Positions 1 through 10,939 of a DNA stretch of 64,000 bases are shown here, piece by piece. This DNA comes from Angiostrongylus vasorum. Its lineage: Eukaryota > Nematoda > Chromadorea > Rhabditida > Metastrongylidae. Where the stretch lies: positions 558,001 to 622,000 of the forward strand of contig JADANN010000286.1 in assembly GCA_018806985.1 (NCBI GenBank), given 5' to 3'. Positions within the stretch are counted from its first letter, which is position 1. Every line of letters starts with the position of its first letter. A program made the translations under genes and the position numbers. The notes under the pieces are model-generated. The model worked only from the letters and a program-made list of their open reading frames with translations, made no database searches and was not told the DNA's origin.

Positions 1-185
1 TTTGTGTATACCTATTTGTGTGTTTCTTTACGTCTTTTCATGAGGTATACTCGATGTTATTATTGGATATTAGTATTGGAAGGAAACAATGAAAGTATAC
101 GGTGGTTTACAAAAAGGGCATCCCATTGAATTTTTTTTTGTTCACTGGTGAGACAGAGCTTTATTTGCTCGGATCTGAATTTCAG

Positions 186-269
186 ATTTCGATGAACTGG
201 ATGCGAATGAACGGCCTCGGGCAGGGAGCGATCCGACCGCTACTCACCGGCAATCGCGTCATGGCCAAG
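186..269 (+). CDS. Candidate internal coding exon, unknown gene
   Basis: An 84-base segment lies between a good acceptor (TGAATTTCAG, ending at 185) and a good donor (CCAAG/GTTTGTG at 270). It is clearly more GC-rich than its surroundings. Two frames are open: one starts ISMNWMRMNGLG, the other (one base carried in) reads FDELDANERPRAGSDPTA, which looks more protein-like. I do not recognise a family. No partner exon is proven; the terminal-exon candidate at 5598 is the nearest one on the same strand. This is a splice-site and composition call only. Confidence 0.35.
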
Positions 270-665
270 GTTTGTGCTTAGCCTAACCTTAGAGCGCAGT
301 CATTGGAAATGTCATTTTGAATCGTCGACAAAACAGTTGCCTTTTATTGTTATCGCCAATCTAAAGGTAACGGAAGGATGTAGACTGTTAAGAGAATACT
401 AAATATGGTATCGGTAGGATTCCTTCAAAGTTCAATCCTCTCCCATGTTTCTGTTTGTAGGCACTCAATTTATATTTACACCTTGATGTAAATTAATTCT
501 TCTTAGAGGGAGTGATGATGAGTCTATTTATCAGGAATGAACGAGAATGATGGCTGTTTCGGTTGAGTTCCGTACTGTTCATTAAGTCAAGTACTTCTCG
601 AAAACTTCGCACTATTTTCGAACTAAAGAGATTCTGACGTAATTAAAGACGGTGGTTTCATAATA
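270..665. other. AT-rich sequence, nothing recognised
   Basis: No exon with paired splice signals and no repeat copy is visible between the exon candidate and the family F copy. Confidence 0.5.
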
Positions 666-1050
666 CTTACTTGATATTTGAATGGCCCGTCCTCAGTGAT
701 TGTGCGGGCCCCAGCAAAATCTCCATTTTTCGGTGATTTGCTGGTTAAGCCATCAAGCCATACCTGGAATCCCAAGCCAGACTGGCCGAACTTTGTCCTA
801 GGTCATCACCACCACAGGCGGCCGCAGCCTTTGTGGATCAGAAGGCGATTTGCCACCATGCGACTTTAATACCAGGACGGTGGTGGATCCTGGTATTGGT
901 TTACTCTTAGCTAGACTTCCTGATGAAAACGCCGGACTCCTTTTTCAGCTTGGGAGACCATGCTAAGGGATGAACCCCCCACTGCAAATCGCAGTCCGAC
1001 ACCCATGAACACTTTCCAGCCACGATAAAGGGGTAAACCATTGGGAGGGT
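666..1050 (+). repeat. Family F dispersed repeat, copy 1
   Basis: This copy begins with the (TTAC)-like edge CTTACTTGATATTTG and the conserved GGCCCGTCCTCA block. It runs to the ATAAAGGGGTAAACCATTGGGAGG end. Seven further copies lie in the window on both strands. No protein frame is conserved between copies. Confidence 0.85.
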
Positions 1051-1504
1051 TTCATTATTAGAGTACACCATATTCGTAAGGGAATCGCTGCCTAGAATTT
1101 AAACCTTTTAAGGGGCCTTTACAACCCTTTTAGGGGGTTTCTACGTAAGTAAAATAATCGGCTAACATAATACTGGCCGTAAGTTTCGTTCGAAATTGCA
1201 CTCTGTTCGAGACGAAAGCATACTTCGTAAGCAGTGCGACCGCATGGTAAGTTTCGGAGTATGCGGATTTTTTTGCTGAATTCTTCAATAGCAATGGATT
1301 TTTGGCTAATTCTATGGATATGAGATTTTTCCTCTTCACCATCTACTTCACATCCACTAAAGTTTCGATGACCAGAAGGAGCATCGAGCTAAAAGAAAAT
1401 GAAAAAAAGACTACGAGAACAGCAATCGAAACAGGGAAAATTTCTCAGTGATTGATGTATTGCGAAAGATCAGTCAAGATTTCTTTCGACTTGTCCTTGT
1501 AACA

Positions 1505-1770
1505 TGCGTGTGACGCAATCGTCAGAAGCGCCTTGCAACACACATGTGGAATCGATCCGCGCCCATGGGCCACCAAGCTTTTCATCCCTCTGGGGTCGGC
1601 AAATTGGTACCAGATTTGTCTGGAAGGACAGCAGCACTAGTTCGATGCATCGGTAGGCAACGGCAAGTCATAGTAAAGGCCAGATATGCATTCAATCACC
1701 TCTAACGGTACTTAATGAAGTCGAATGCACGGCGCATCCCTCAGGGGATTAGTCGATGTCGAGAGCTTTA
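1505..1770 (+). repeat. SINE-A copy
   Basis: It reads head to tail: a tRNA-like head (GCGTGTGACGCAATCGTCAG, then GTGGAATCGATCC as B box), the central core, the CCAGATATGCATTCAATCAC block, and a GAGAGCTTTA end. The TTTATCC tail is lost. Confidence 0.85.
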
Positions 1771-1954
1771 GAGAGCGAGCTCTAACGCTTAACCTGTAGA
1801 AGAGGCTCCAGTTTCTCTCTTGCTCTTCAGATTCTGCAGAAAGTTTTTTAAATGCTTCTAGTAACGAATCCTACAAAAGACAGTGAAATCGTCACCAAAA
1901 TGAATTGAGTGGAGGAATTAAATCGCCAGAGTTTGATAAGGGAATGGAGGATAA

Positions 1955-2222
1955 AGTTCGTCGGTGATCAATCCCTAATGGCGGTGCCGTATATCCGACT
2001 TCATCATGCTTCCATAAAGCTAATTGAATGCATATCTGGCCTATGCTCGTAGTGCCCTTCCCAGATGCTATATCAAGTTGGTAATGCTATCTTCCCAAAC
2101 GAGTATGGTACCAGTTTGTCGACCTCGGAAAGAAGGAACGCTCCATAAGCAAGAGGCTCGGGATCCAACCAATGACCATGTGTGTATTGTACGGCACATC
2201 TAACCACTGCGCAACACGTGCC
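1955..2222 (-). repeat. SINE-A copy, degraded
   Basis: This is an inverted, divergent copy. The tail side begins near GGTGATCAATCCC, followed by TTGAATGCATATCTGGCC, a degraded core and the CCACTGCGCAACACGTGCC head complement. Confidence 0.7.
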
Positions 2223-2949
2223 TTCAGAGTTTAATATTCGACGTAATTTACATCATTTGACAAGTCAAGGATAACATTACGGAAGTGAAATGTTTTTAAA
2301 GTATGACAGTAAGGCAAAAATGACCCGCCACCAGCATTAAACCCAATAAGCGCATTCATTTTTCTACGCTAGTAATGACTAATAGCGTAGGCCTACAGGG
2401 AAGTCTCATATCCAGAGAATCAATCGGAAGCCTGCATAAGAGAGTCATGAAGGGCTTTTTGATAAGAGCATCATGTATTCGTAATGGAACAGTGCTGGAA
2501 AGAAGAAAGCCAAATCCTAACCTGCTTCAATTGTTCTCACTTGCTTCATGTGCCGCTTCTCGTTCTACTTTTTCAGATATTTTCTTCTCTGGAACGAAAA
2601 AATTTACACCTCATATCGCTGTAGATGACAACAACAATGTATGACTTTAATGTCACGTATGAAAAAACCAGAAGAAAGTTATAAATGGTGCTAGGTGATA
2701 AATGTCGACCATCTGATTCCAAGAACGTTTTTCGACGAATCAGACCGCGCCTCTGATTTATGAAATGAAACAGTCCATAGGAAGAATTTCTCCATGTTGT
2801 TGACGAAAGTCGATCTTACCCAAACACATTTTGCTCTTGGTTGTAGGGTAAATCAAGAGTGGACTAGCGGTGAGGAGTCTCAGGGGAACTGAATAATCTT
2901 TTCGTGTTTGTTTCAATAACGTCTCTCATATGTTACTCTTGTGACATCA
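2223..2949. other. No supported gene
   Basis: There is an 89-codon open frame at 2375-2644 (+). A TTTTTCAG lies at 2571-2578 inside it, but no matching donor follows and the product is not recognisable. I see no repeat copy here. Confidence 0.4.
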
Positions 2950-3335
2950 CAACTTGAACACTTGGACGCTCGTCCTCACTAGTTGTGCGGGCCCCAGCAT
3001 AATCTCTATTATTCGGAGTTTTGCTGGTCTAGCCATTGCGTTTCCTTCAAGTCCTGAGGTCAGCCAAACTAAAGTCTGCTCCAGGTCGCCATCACCACAT
3101 GCAGTCGTCACTCTTGTAGATCAGAGGAAGATATGCTATCCAGGCGACTAGTTTGATGCCAAGACGGTGGTGGATCCTGCTATTGGTTTACTCTTAGATA
3201 GAGCTTCCTGGTGGAAACGCCGGACTCCGCAGCTTGGAAGACCCTGTGGGCAGAATGGATCCCCTCGCAGTACATCGCAGTCCGACACCCAGGAGCACCT
3301 CCTAGCCACGATGAGGCGGTAAACCATAGGGAGGA
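2950..3335 (+). repeat. Family F dispersed repeat, copy 2
   Basis: It runs from CACTTGGACGCTCGTCCTCA through the conserved GGTGGTGGATCCTG middle to GATGAGGCGGTAAACCATAGG. It shows small indels relative to the other copies. Confidence 0.85.
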
Positions 3336-3656
3336 TTTTTGGGAGGGAGAAGGATTTTTTTGCTCGAAATATTATACAGACATTTTGAAAAGCTTTGTTT
3401 TCATAAAAAAACAAAAGTAAGCTTAACGATGAAAAAGTTATGATGCCACATAATTGTCATCCATCATTAAGCTCAGTTTATTTTTACGAGTACAAAACTT
3501 TTCAGAACGGCTTTATAATCTTTCGTGCAAAAAAAACATTATGAGCAATAACGAACTAAAAATCCTATCTGTAGGTAGTGGTAAGTGACAGCACTACTAA
3601 ACACCTGCTCATTGAGCTTTTAACAGTAATTAATAATAGCAATATTACTGTAAAAA

Positions 3657-3937
3657 GGGCGCATGAGGCGCACTGGTTGGAGGCGCCACTGCGACACGCA
3701 CGTGGAATCGATCACTACGCCCATGGCCTACCAAGCCTTCCATCCATCCGGGTTCGGCAGATTCTACCAGACTTGTCTGCGACGACAACAGCACTGGCTC
3801 GATACGGTAGGCCACCGCGAATCATTGTAAAGGCCAGATATGCATTCAATCACCACCAACGATACTCAATGAAGTCGAATGCGTGGCGCATCCCTCAGGG
3901 ATTGATCAACGCCGAAAGCTTTATGCTTTATCCTTTA
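3657..3937 (+). repeat. SINE-A copy, left arm of an inverted pair
   Basis: A nearly complete copy from the GCGCATGAGGCGCACTGGTTGG head to a GCTTTATGCTTTATCCTTTA tail. It faces the next copy tail to tail across about 30 bases. Confidence 0.9.
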
Positions 3938-3966
3938 ATGGTACTATTAATAACTATTGTAATAAA

Positions 3967-4240
3967 CGGATAAAGCTCTCGGCGTTGATCAGTCCCTGAG
4001 GGTGCGCCATGCATTCGATTTCATTAAGTATCGTTGGAGGTGATTGAATGCATATCTGGTCTTTGCAATGACTCTCGGTGACCTATCAATGTATCGAGCC
4101 AGTGATGCTATCCTTCCAGACAAGTCTGGTACGAATTTGCCGACCTCAGAGGGATGGAGAGCTTGGTGGGCCAGTGGTGCGAGGATCGATCCCATGTGTG
4201 TGTTGCAGGGCACCTCCAACCACTGTGTCACACGCGCCCT
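3967..4240 (-). repeat. SINE-A copy, right arm of an inverted pair
   Basis: A nearly complete inverted copy running from GGATAAAGCTCTCGGCGTTG to the CACTGTGTCACACGCGCCC head complement. Together with the copy at 3657 it forms arms of about 270 bases. Confidence 0.9.
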
Positions 4241-4254
4241 TTTATCAGTATTAA

Positions 4255-4345
4255 TAATTGATAAACGATGGTAATAACAACAGTAATTATAACAAGAATA
4301 AAGGTAATGATAACAATGCTAATAATAATCATAATAGCAGTAGAA
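4255..4345. repeat. Imperfect three-base periodic repeat
   Basis: An impure TAA/TAG/CAA/AAC-like array with three-base periodicity, rich in AAT and ATA steps. Similar arrays lie at 4780-4996 and 5262-5352 around SINE-A copies. Confidence 0.7.
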
Positions 4346-4447
4346 ATGGTAGTAGTAATAAAACTGATACACATCCCGTCTTTCACATCAACAGTGGGAA
4401 TCCTAACACTTCTCACATTCGATTCGTTTCCTCGAACTATCATATTA
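4346..4447 (-). repeat. SINE-C 3' fragment
   Basis: The block CACTTCTCACATTCGATTCG matches the 3' end of the C copies at 8329, 21470 and 40690. The head and core are absent. Confidence 0.6.
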
Positions 4448-4450
4448 TAT

Positions 4451-4632
4451 AACTTCAATGATGCTGAGATATTTGCAAAACTCCGGACCGCAGGTGTCTG
4501 CGGTGCGGAACGAACGCGCTATTGTCCTTTCCGGAGAGTAACGCGTTCACCACCACACCATGCGGGTACTTCCACAGACACCTGCGGTCCTGATTTTTTG
4601 CAAATATCTCAGCATCATTGAAGTTATATTTC
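4451..4632. repeat. Family B inverted pair (hairpin)
   Basis: AATGATGCTGAGATATTTGC at the left is repeated as its reverse complement, GCAAATATCTCAGCATCATT, at the right. The arms also share the ACCGCAGGTGTCTG block. A small loop carries the ACGCGTTCACCACCACACCA part of the B head. Confidence 0.8.
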
Positions 4633-4694
4633 ACAATATACCCTGCCCTTAAAAATTATCATATTATAATTATGCAACTTTTATTATTGATTAT

Positions 4695-4770
4695 TAGAAG
4701 GCCAAAGTGGTGCAGTAAGTAACACGTGAGACCTTGGAAAGGGTAACCTCTGCAATTATCTAGGCACCTT
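4695..4770 (+). repeat. Family B-related tRNA-like head fragment
   Basis: AAAGTGGTGCAGTAAGTAACACGTGAG resembles a tRNA A-box region and matches heads at 47960 and 48123. The 3' body is missing. Confidence 0.5.
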
Positions 4771-4779
4771 TGTAGTTTT

Positions 4780-4996
4780 GTTATTCTTGTTGTTAATAAT
4801 TATTGATGTTAGAACTTTAATGAGCAATTATTTATTACTATTGTCATTTAGCATTATTTCCACATAAGATAATAGTGATGATAGTAGTGATTGTATTATT
4901 ACTAGTAGTAATTTTGTTAATAATAGTCGTAACAATAACATTAGTAGTAATAGTGCTATTGTTATTAATGTTAATAGTAGTGATGAAATAAAAAAA
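4780..4996. repeat. Three-base periodic low-complexity tract
   Basis: Impure TAA/TAG/GTA repeats, the second of three such tracts between 4.2 and 5.4 kb. No gene is seen. Confidence 0.65.
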
Positions 4997-5252
4997 AGCC
5001 CTCTGCGTTGATTAGTCCCCGAGGGAATGCGCCATGCATTGGACTTCATTAAGCATCGTTTGGAGGTGACTGAGTGCATATCTGGCCTTTATAATAACTC
5101 GTGGTAGCCTACCGATGTATCGAACCAGTGCTGCTATCCTCCCAGGCAGTCTGGTACCGACTTGCAGACTCGGAGTGATGGAGGGCTTGATGAGCCACGA
5201 GCACGGACATCGATCCCATGTGGGCGCCTCCGACCACTGCGCCGCACGCGCC
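4997..5252 (-). repeat. SINE-A copy
   Basis: A nearly complete inverted copy between two three-base periodic tracts. It runs from GCCCTCTGCGTTGATTAGTC to the CCACTGCGCCGCACGCGCC head complement. Confidence 0.88.
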
Positions 5253-5261
5253 CCAGTGATG

Positions 5262-5352
5262 AAGTAGCAGTGGTAATAATAATAGTAATAATAACAATAA
5301 TAATAATAGCAATGCTTATTATTATTAACGATAATAATATTAATAGTAATAC
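5262..5352. repeat. Three-base periodic low-complexity tract
   Basis: An (AAT)n-rich impure array directly next to the head side of the SINE-A copy at 4997-5252. Confidence 0.7.
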
Positions 5353-5597
5353 TGAGGAGAAACGGGCTTAAAACCAATTAATACTAAGTAAAATTTGTGC
5401 AAATGTTTAGTTCGTAATTAATTCGCTCGAACTAAATTGAATGAAACTTTAGTACGTGAAGTCAGCAGCGTGGAACGTTTTCTGGATGTTCTCTGATAAG
5501 AAATGAAATAATAAATATGAAATGTATATACTATATGAAAATATAAAAAATGAAATAAAATACACACTTTAAATTTCTCCTTAACTCGTCCTTTCAG

Positions 5598-5837
5598 TCG
5601 ACGACAAACCTTGGACGAGTTAGTTCACTGCGAAAAAATGCACGCTATTTCGAGTATGGAGGATCAAATCTCGTCGCGTCACTACGAAATGGCCGACGGT
5701 TAGTTGAAACTCGTCCACTTACACAGTTCCGAAATAGTTCGAGAGTTGATCTAAACGATGATCGTCGATCAGCAACTTATCTATCATTGGCGTTGGTGGC
5801 TGTTGAAGGCGAAGAATTTCCGACTTTCATGGATTGA
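5598..5837 (+). CDS. Candidate last coding exon, unknown gene
   Basis: After the acceptor CGTCCTTTCAG (ending at 5597) an 80-codon frame stays open to a TGA at 5835-5837. It starts STTNLGRVSSLRKN and ends EGEEFPTFMD. The exon is GC-richer than the flanks. The product is basic and rich in Ser and Arg, as in a cytoplasmic tail, and no domain is recognised. It has no ATG of its own, so it would have to be a terminal exon, perhaps joined to 186-269. A donor-like G/GTTAGT at 5699 falls inside the frame, so an internal exon in another frame is also possible. Confidence 0.4.
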   Translation, partial: STTNLGRVSSLRKNARYFEYGGSNLVASLRNGRRLVETRPLTQFRNSSRVDLNDDRRSATYLSLALVAVEGEEFPTFMD

Positions 5838-6230
5838 TCCAGACCGCCAGCGACAGAGGAGATCGTCTTTCTGCTCATTTTATGCTACGATAATTCCCCT
5901 TTCTCCCAAAAAAGCAGAGCATTTCATTCGGTCTCGACGGTCATTCCAATTCATTGAATTGATTCTCCCGCCCATTCGTGATTCGTAATTGCCGGATTTC
6001 TCCTCAATCTAGCTATTTTTTTTACTCTACGACACAGATGCAATCTTTTTTATGGTTTGCGATGCTCACCTTCGTCTTGTGATTTTGCCAAACTCTACAA
6101 TTCTGTGAATTTAAGATAATCCTTTTCAATCTCTAAAAACACTTCACATCGTTATTTCTAAAACCGTTACTCCATTGTTTTTGGTTTGATTACTAAAACT
6201 TCCGAAGAAAAAACAAGAATAAAATGGGCG

Positions 6231-6490
6231 AAGGATAAAGCTGTCGGCGTTGATCAATTCTAAGGGATGCGCCTTGCATTCGACTTCATTAAGCATCGTT
6301 TGGAGATGATTGAATGCATATCTGGCCTCGCGGTGGCCTACCGATCTATTGAGCCAGTGCTACTATCTTCCCAGAGAAGTCTGGTACCAATTTGCTGACG
6401 CCGGAGGTATGGAAGGCTTGGTGGACCATGGACACGGGGACCGATTCCACGTGTGTTGCAGGGCGCCTCCGACCACTGCGCCACACGCGA
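6231..6490 (-). repeat. SINE-A copy
   Basis: An inverted copy, nearly full length, with the tail side AAGGATAAAGCTGTCGGCG and the head complement CCACTGCGCCACACGCG. It lacks a few bases near the Pro-rich core edge. Confidence 0.88.
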
Positions 6491-6534
6491 AGAAAAAAAC
6501 GAAGATAGCTGAGATATTCTAGAGATAGACTCTG

Positions 6535-6830
6535 AGATGCACTGCAGCCTCAGCTTAAATGGTTTCAATGCAGATGTGGGCTCCCCACCGTGGACAGCTA
6601 ATTGCCGATGGCACTTGTAGATAGAAAACTAGCTGAAAGAAACACACAACCCGGGCCTCTGTGACGCAGGGGGTAACGCGCGAGCTCAGGTGAGGGAAAT
6701 GGTGGTTCAATCTGGCCAGGGGTTCCAAGTTTTGCGAATATCTCAGCATCGTTATGATTGATTTCGTATAATAACCTGCCGTGAAAATCGTAGTAGGCTG
6801 TAAATAAAAAGGTAAAAGATAACTGAATCA
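6535..6830 (+). repeat. Family B copy with alternative head
   Basis: It starts with the CTGCAGCCTCAGCTTAAATG block. The head is GGCCTCTGTGACGCAGGGGG, a better tRNA-like A box than in other B copies, and GTGGTTCAATCTGGCC is the B box. The 3' end is GCGAATATCTCAGCATCGTT plus the CCTGCCGTGAAAATCGTAG block. Confidence 0.7.
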
Positions 6831-7638
6831 CTTGCATTACTTTCTGTGTACAAAATACGAACTAAGAAAGGAAAGGAAGAAACGGGCACAGATGGTGCTC
6901 GAGCCACTGCTTCAGACAGAATGCTTTTTCATTTCACCAGTCCGATGCATCGTTGTCTCTCTCTCGTCGGTGTCTCGCTTTCGTTTCTCTACGTCATTTA
7001 TTTTAAATTAAGTGTCTTATCCATCTAGTTGCTGATTGCAATAGACGCTGTAACCGTCGAGCAAACACTGCAAACAATTTCACCATTCGCTTATGAGTGC
7101 ACTCAATACGTACCACATTCCTGTGGAGCTCCACCCTACAAACTCGCTTATTATTTCGGTTTTACTCGACGCTAATGGGCTATTCAGATTCAGAATGTGG
7201 CACTAGAATGAATAACAACTTCCTCATGTTAGCGGGTAGAATGTTCATATTCACACGCACAGCTTCTACCACCACCATATCTTCCCTACGCCTCGTACCC
7301 TGTAGTCATCCGCTATTCATGATGTTTTCGTCGAATCGCGCCGTCGTTGTGGTGAAAGTCGATACGCCAATCAAATTCCATCTACCCTAACAACGTAACC
7401 TTTTACGTGAATAACAACACATCTGCACAAGTACCTCGTAGGTGGTTTCCATCCAAAAAATTGTGTTACCGTACTCAGAACTCAATTCATGGTACATTTT
7501 GCAAATTAGTATGTAGCAGTGATACACCCAGTGAAACAGCTAACTACCTCATCCCTAAATAATGAGGCGCTTCATGGATTTTCATAGCACGAATCCTTAT
7601 TTGACGCTGTTGAAGTGTTGGTTGTATCCTTAGAATTT

Positions 7639-7880
7639 TTAACGATTTTTGACGTCTCGAGCATCACTCAAAGTCTTCACCAGACCGTTTACCCGCGTTG
7701 ACGAACTGGGATTGATGGCAAGCATGAGTGGTCCAAAGAATAGGGATTTGCGGTGCTGTTTAGGAGATCCATCAAGCCCCAGTTCTTCCACAATGTTCAC
7801 ATTTTAAGAGTTTAGTATGACACTTAAGCGGACGAAAATGTTCTCGTTTGTGATGTAGCCATCATCATTGTTGTTCTTAT
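7639..7880 (-). pseudogene. Broken coding-like frame, unknown protein
   Basis: On the - strand, after an acceptor TTCTGTTACAG, eighty codons stay in one frame with a single internal TAA. The first part reads NNNDDGYITNENIFVRLS. The second reads EELGLDGSPKQHRK and PSSSTRVNGLVKTLSDARD, ending at TAA (7639). Its composition is protein-like and unlike the surrounding AT-rich sequence. I do not recognise the family. The in-frame stop suggests a decaying exon or repeat-encoded gene; two adjacent exons with a short retained spacer would be the alternative. Confidence 0.35.
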
Positions 7881-8328
7881 CTGTAACAGAAGGAATCTAT
7901 GCGAATCTACCGTTCTTCGTTCCATTTTTCCATATTCATATCGTTTCCATGCTTTTTTTGCTCTTAAAACACCGTTTCTTCTTTTTTTTCGTCCTCTGAA
8001 GCATTCAAAGAACGGAAATTAAGGTCTTAGAAAATGCTCTGTTGGCACGAATGCGATAGCACTTCGAATGCGTGGTGAGTTTGCATTCATAAAACTATCT
8101 ACTCTACCCAAATACACACCTAAGCATTCATCACTTCACCCTTGTCAGTGGATCGAACTCCACTCGTTCACCGTTCGACTTCGATTGCATTCGATTCGAT
8201 TCATATCATTCGTTTCTTTTGCTCTCACCACTGGAACAATTCTGTCGCTAATATAATTGCTCACTCTAACGTTCATGTTCATACTGTAGTAGTATGATTA
8301 CTGACAGAAATGAGCAGAAGCTGTAGTG

Positions 8329-8680
8329 CATTTTTACTTTACTTTACTATATATGACCCGTTCACCGTGCGAATCCAAGCACTTCCCACATTCGGTTCGT
8401 TTCCTCGCACCCATTATCCACGAAACTCTTCCAAGTTTTTACGCGTGGCTTCGGTTACTGCTTGAGGATTTTCAATTCATCCTGAATGTCCTGGTCGAGT
8501 CGATTATCCCTCGAGCCCTGAGATAGCCGGTCTGCAGCGTTCCCAGCTGGATTGCAGAGAGTGATTTTTTTTCCCAGACAAGTCCGGTACCAACTTCCCG
8601 ACTCCGGAGAGATGAGAGGCTTGGTGAGCCCTGAGTTGGATCGAACAAGCGCCGATAGATGAGCGAGTTTCAGTGAAGTC
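8329..8680 (-). repeat. SINE-C copy
   Basis: Read on the - strand it has a damaged head with GGATCGATCC-like box remains, the shared core (TCGGGAAGTTGGTACCGGAC), the GGAAGAGTTTCGTGG-like 3' block, and a tail of GTAAA repeats (complement at 8335-8349). Confidence 0.75.
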
Positions 8681-8718
8681 TAGTCCTTATCTCAGATTTT
8701 TAACTGACCTAAAAAAAA

Positions 8719-8991
8719 AGGATGGAGCTCTCGGGGTTGATCAATCTCTGAGGGATGCCCCATGCATTCGACTTCGTTGAGCATCGTTAGAGGTAATTCA
8801 ATGCATATCTGGCCTTTACAATGACTCGCGATGGCCTACCGAGTATCGAGCCAGTGCTGCTATCCTCCCAGACAAGTCTGGTACCAATCTGCCTACCCCA
8901 GAGCGATGGAAGGCTTGGTGAGCCATGGGCGCGGGGACCGATCCCACGTGTGTGTCGCAGGGGCCCCTCCGACTATTGCGCCACACGCTCC
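8719..8991 (-). repeat. SINE-A copy
   Basis: A nearly complete inverted copy, from GGATGGAGCTCTCGGGGTTG to the ATTGCGCCACACGCTCCCC head complement. Confidence 0.9.
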
Positions 8992-8999
8992 CCTAATTG

Positions 9000-9483
9000 A
9001 CTTATTGGCTCTAATAAAATAATACTACGTTTATGGGAAAATCATTTAAACTTGTCGTTCAAGTAGTAGCACGAGGGGCAAGAAATCCAGCAGGGAAAAA
9101 AATCGTTGTTTCAATTCTTCAATTTTCACCCGGCTTCTTTCATCAGCGCTCTGCATTCACATCTAAAACCCTTGATGTTGGCACAGAAAATCCTCGCTAT
9201 CATTCCAACAAAATCTAGTGGCCCCCCAATCATTTGCTATGCTAATAATTTGGAGACCTTGATGCTTTGTGAGCAGAAAAAAAATGTTCCTATAATTGCG
9301 ATTGGCAAGTGTTTGAGACGGGCTCGAGTGTAGGGATGCTTTTGATCACCGCCAAAGAATGCTAATAAGCATTATTGGTCTATTAGCCTGTTCTGCATAG
9401 GTTGTCTTCGAAACTTATCCTACCCATGACATTTGAAAAGTCTCAATATCTGTTTTGTTCCATTGATACCTCACGTCACTCAC
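9000..9483. other. No supported gene
   Basis: Overlapping short open frames at 9033-9333 lack splice context and similarity that I can name. No repeat copy is seen. Confidence 0.4.
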
Positions 9484-9590
9484 TCACATGCATATATATA
9501 TACACACACACACACACAAACACGTACAGGCAAACAAACGCATATACAGACACACGCACACGCCCACGCGTGTATGCACACACAAACTTG
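9484..9590. repeat. (CA)n microsatellite, interrupted
   Basis: A TA run followed by CA repeats with interruptions (ACACACACACACAAACACG). It causes spurious His/Thr-rich frames. Confidence 0.9.
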
Positions 9591-10143
9591 TGTAGAAGAT
9601 TGCTCTACACAGTCAACGAAAAAACACACCACCGGGCTTTGAATTTCTTCTTATTCATTGGCAATGACGATTTCAGTTTTTAATTAACAGAAGCTGCCAA
9701 CAGAAAGAGAAAGGGTGGCTTCATTTTTACTGGCCAGGATCTTATTTTGTCAGCTGAATGGAGATGATTGAACGGCTGCACTTTACCGACTGCTCCAATA
9801 TTCATGTTTTTTAACCGTTTCACGCCCACCGACCAGTTGTCCCGGGTAAAAAGTCGCGGGCTTTCGAAATGTTTGAGTTTTCGACAGGCTTATAAATCTG
9901 CTTGGTCCCCAGTAACAATCGGAATTTTCATAGACAAACGCATTTCACTCTCTCTATGATTACTATTTTTCATTTTCTATATTGAATTTTAAACGCCACT
10001 TTTTTATGGCAACGTTTTTGAAAACCGATGCTGCGAAAAACACTGCCATTGCTGCCGCCGTTCGTTCAACGGCTTTTGAATTCCTTCAAAGTGCTTTCCA
10101 TTGGAAATAAATTTTTGCTATATATAATTTAACTAGATAGGAA

Positions 10144-10295
10144 TTAGCTGAGAGACATACGAAACGAAGGACCCGCATGGTGTGGTGGTGAACGCGTTAG
10201 TCCCCAGAAAGGGTAATAGTGCGTTCGTACTCCAGCTCAGACACCTGCGCTCTGGAGCTTTGCAAATATCTCAGCATCATTGTGGTTGCAAAATA
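10144..10295 (+). repeat. Family B copy
   Basis: It runs from AGCTGAGAGACATACGAAACG through the head CATGGTGTGGTGGTGAACGC to GCAAATATCTCAGCATCATTG. The extreme 3' block is replaced by unrelated sequence. Confidence 0.8.
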
Positions 10296-10647
10296 CTTCA
10301 GTTTTTTCCGGTAGCGCCCCGTTGTTAAACGTCTGACTTGAATGTATACGGCTGAGAAAAATTGCAATAAGTTCCCAAGTCCTAGGAGTGCATTCAAATT
10401 CCACACGCTCAAAGGCTCCTCTCCTTTTTCTCCGCACTCTTGGAGCACCCTGTTTCCCTTTTTTTTTCCTCGTCTACTTTTGATCTGATTAAATTCAACT
10501 CCAGTGCGAAGTCTACCATACCGTTTTCTCGCTTTTAAGCCTGAAAATCCTCTCTTTTCACATCGTCAGTGAGTTCCGCTTTTCTTAACACTAAATCACT
10601 TTTTTTCTTTGAGGTCATTTTTCTGTCCTGTTTTTTTGTGAAATATG

Positions 10648-10932
10648 AGTGCGTGTGGCGCAGTGGTCGGAGGCCGCAGCAACGTACACGTGGAATCGAT
10701 CCCCGCGCCAATGACCCACCAAGCCTTCCATCCCTCTTGGATCGGCAAATTGGTACCAGACTTGTCTGGGAGGATAGCAGCACGGGCTCGATACATCGGT
10801 AGGCCACCACGAGTCATTTTTAAGGCCAGATATGCATTCAATCACCTCCAAACGATGCTTGATGAAGTAGAATGCATGGCGCATCCTTCAGGAATTGATC
10901 AACGCGGGAACTTTGTCCTTTATCCTTTATGT
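10648..10932 (+). repeat. SINE-A copy, near consensus
   Basis: One of the best-preserved copies. The head GCGTGTGGCGCAGTGGTCGG carries an A-box-like stretch, CGTGGAATCGATCC is the B-box-like stretch, and the tail ends TTTGTCCTTTATCCTTTATG. It keeps open frames by chance in several phases. Confidence 0.92.
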
Positions 10933-10939
10933 TTTTTTT

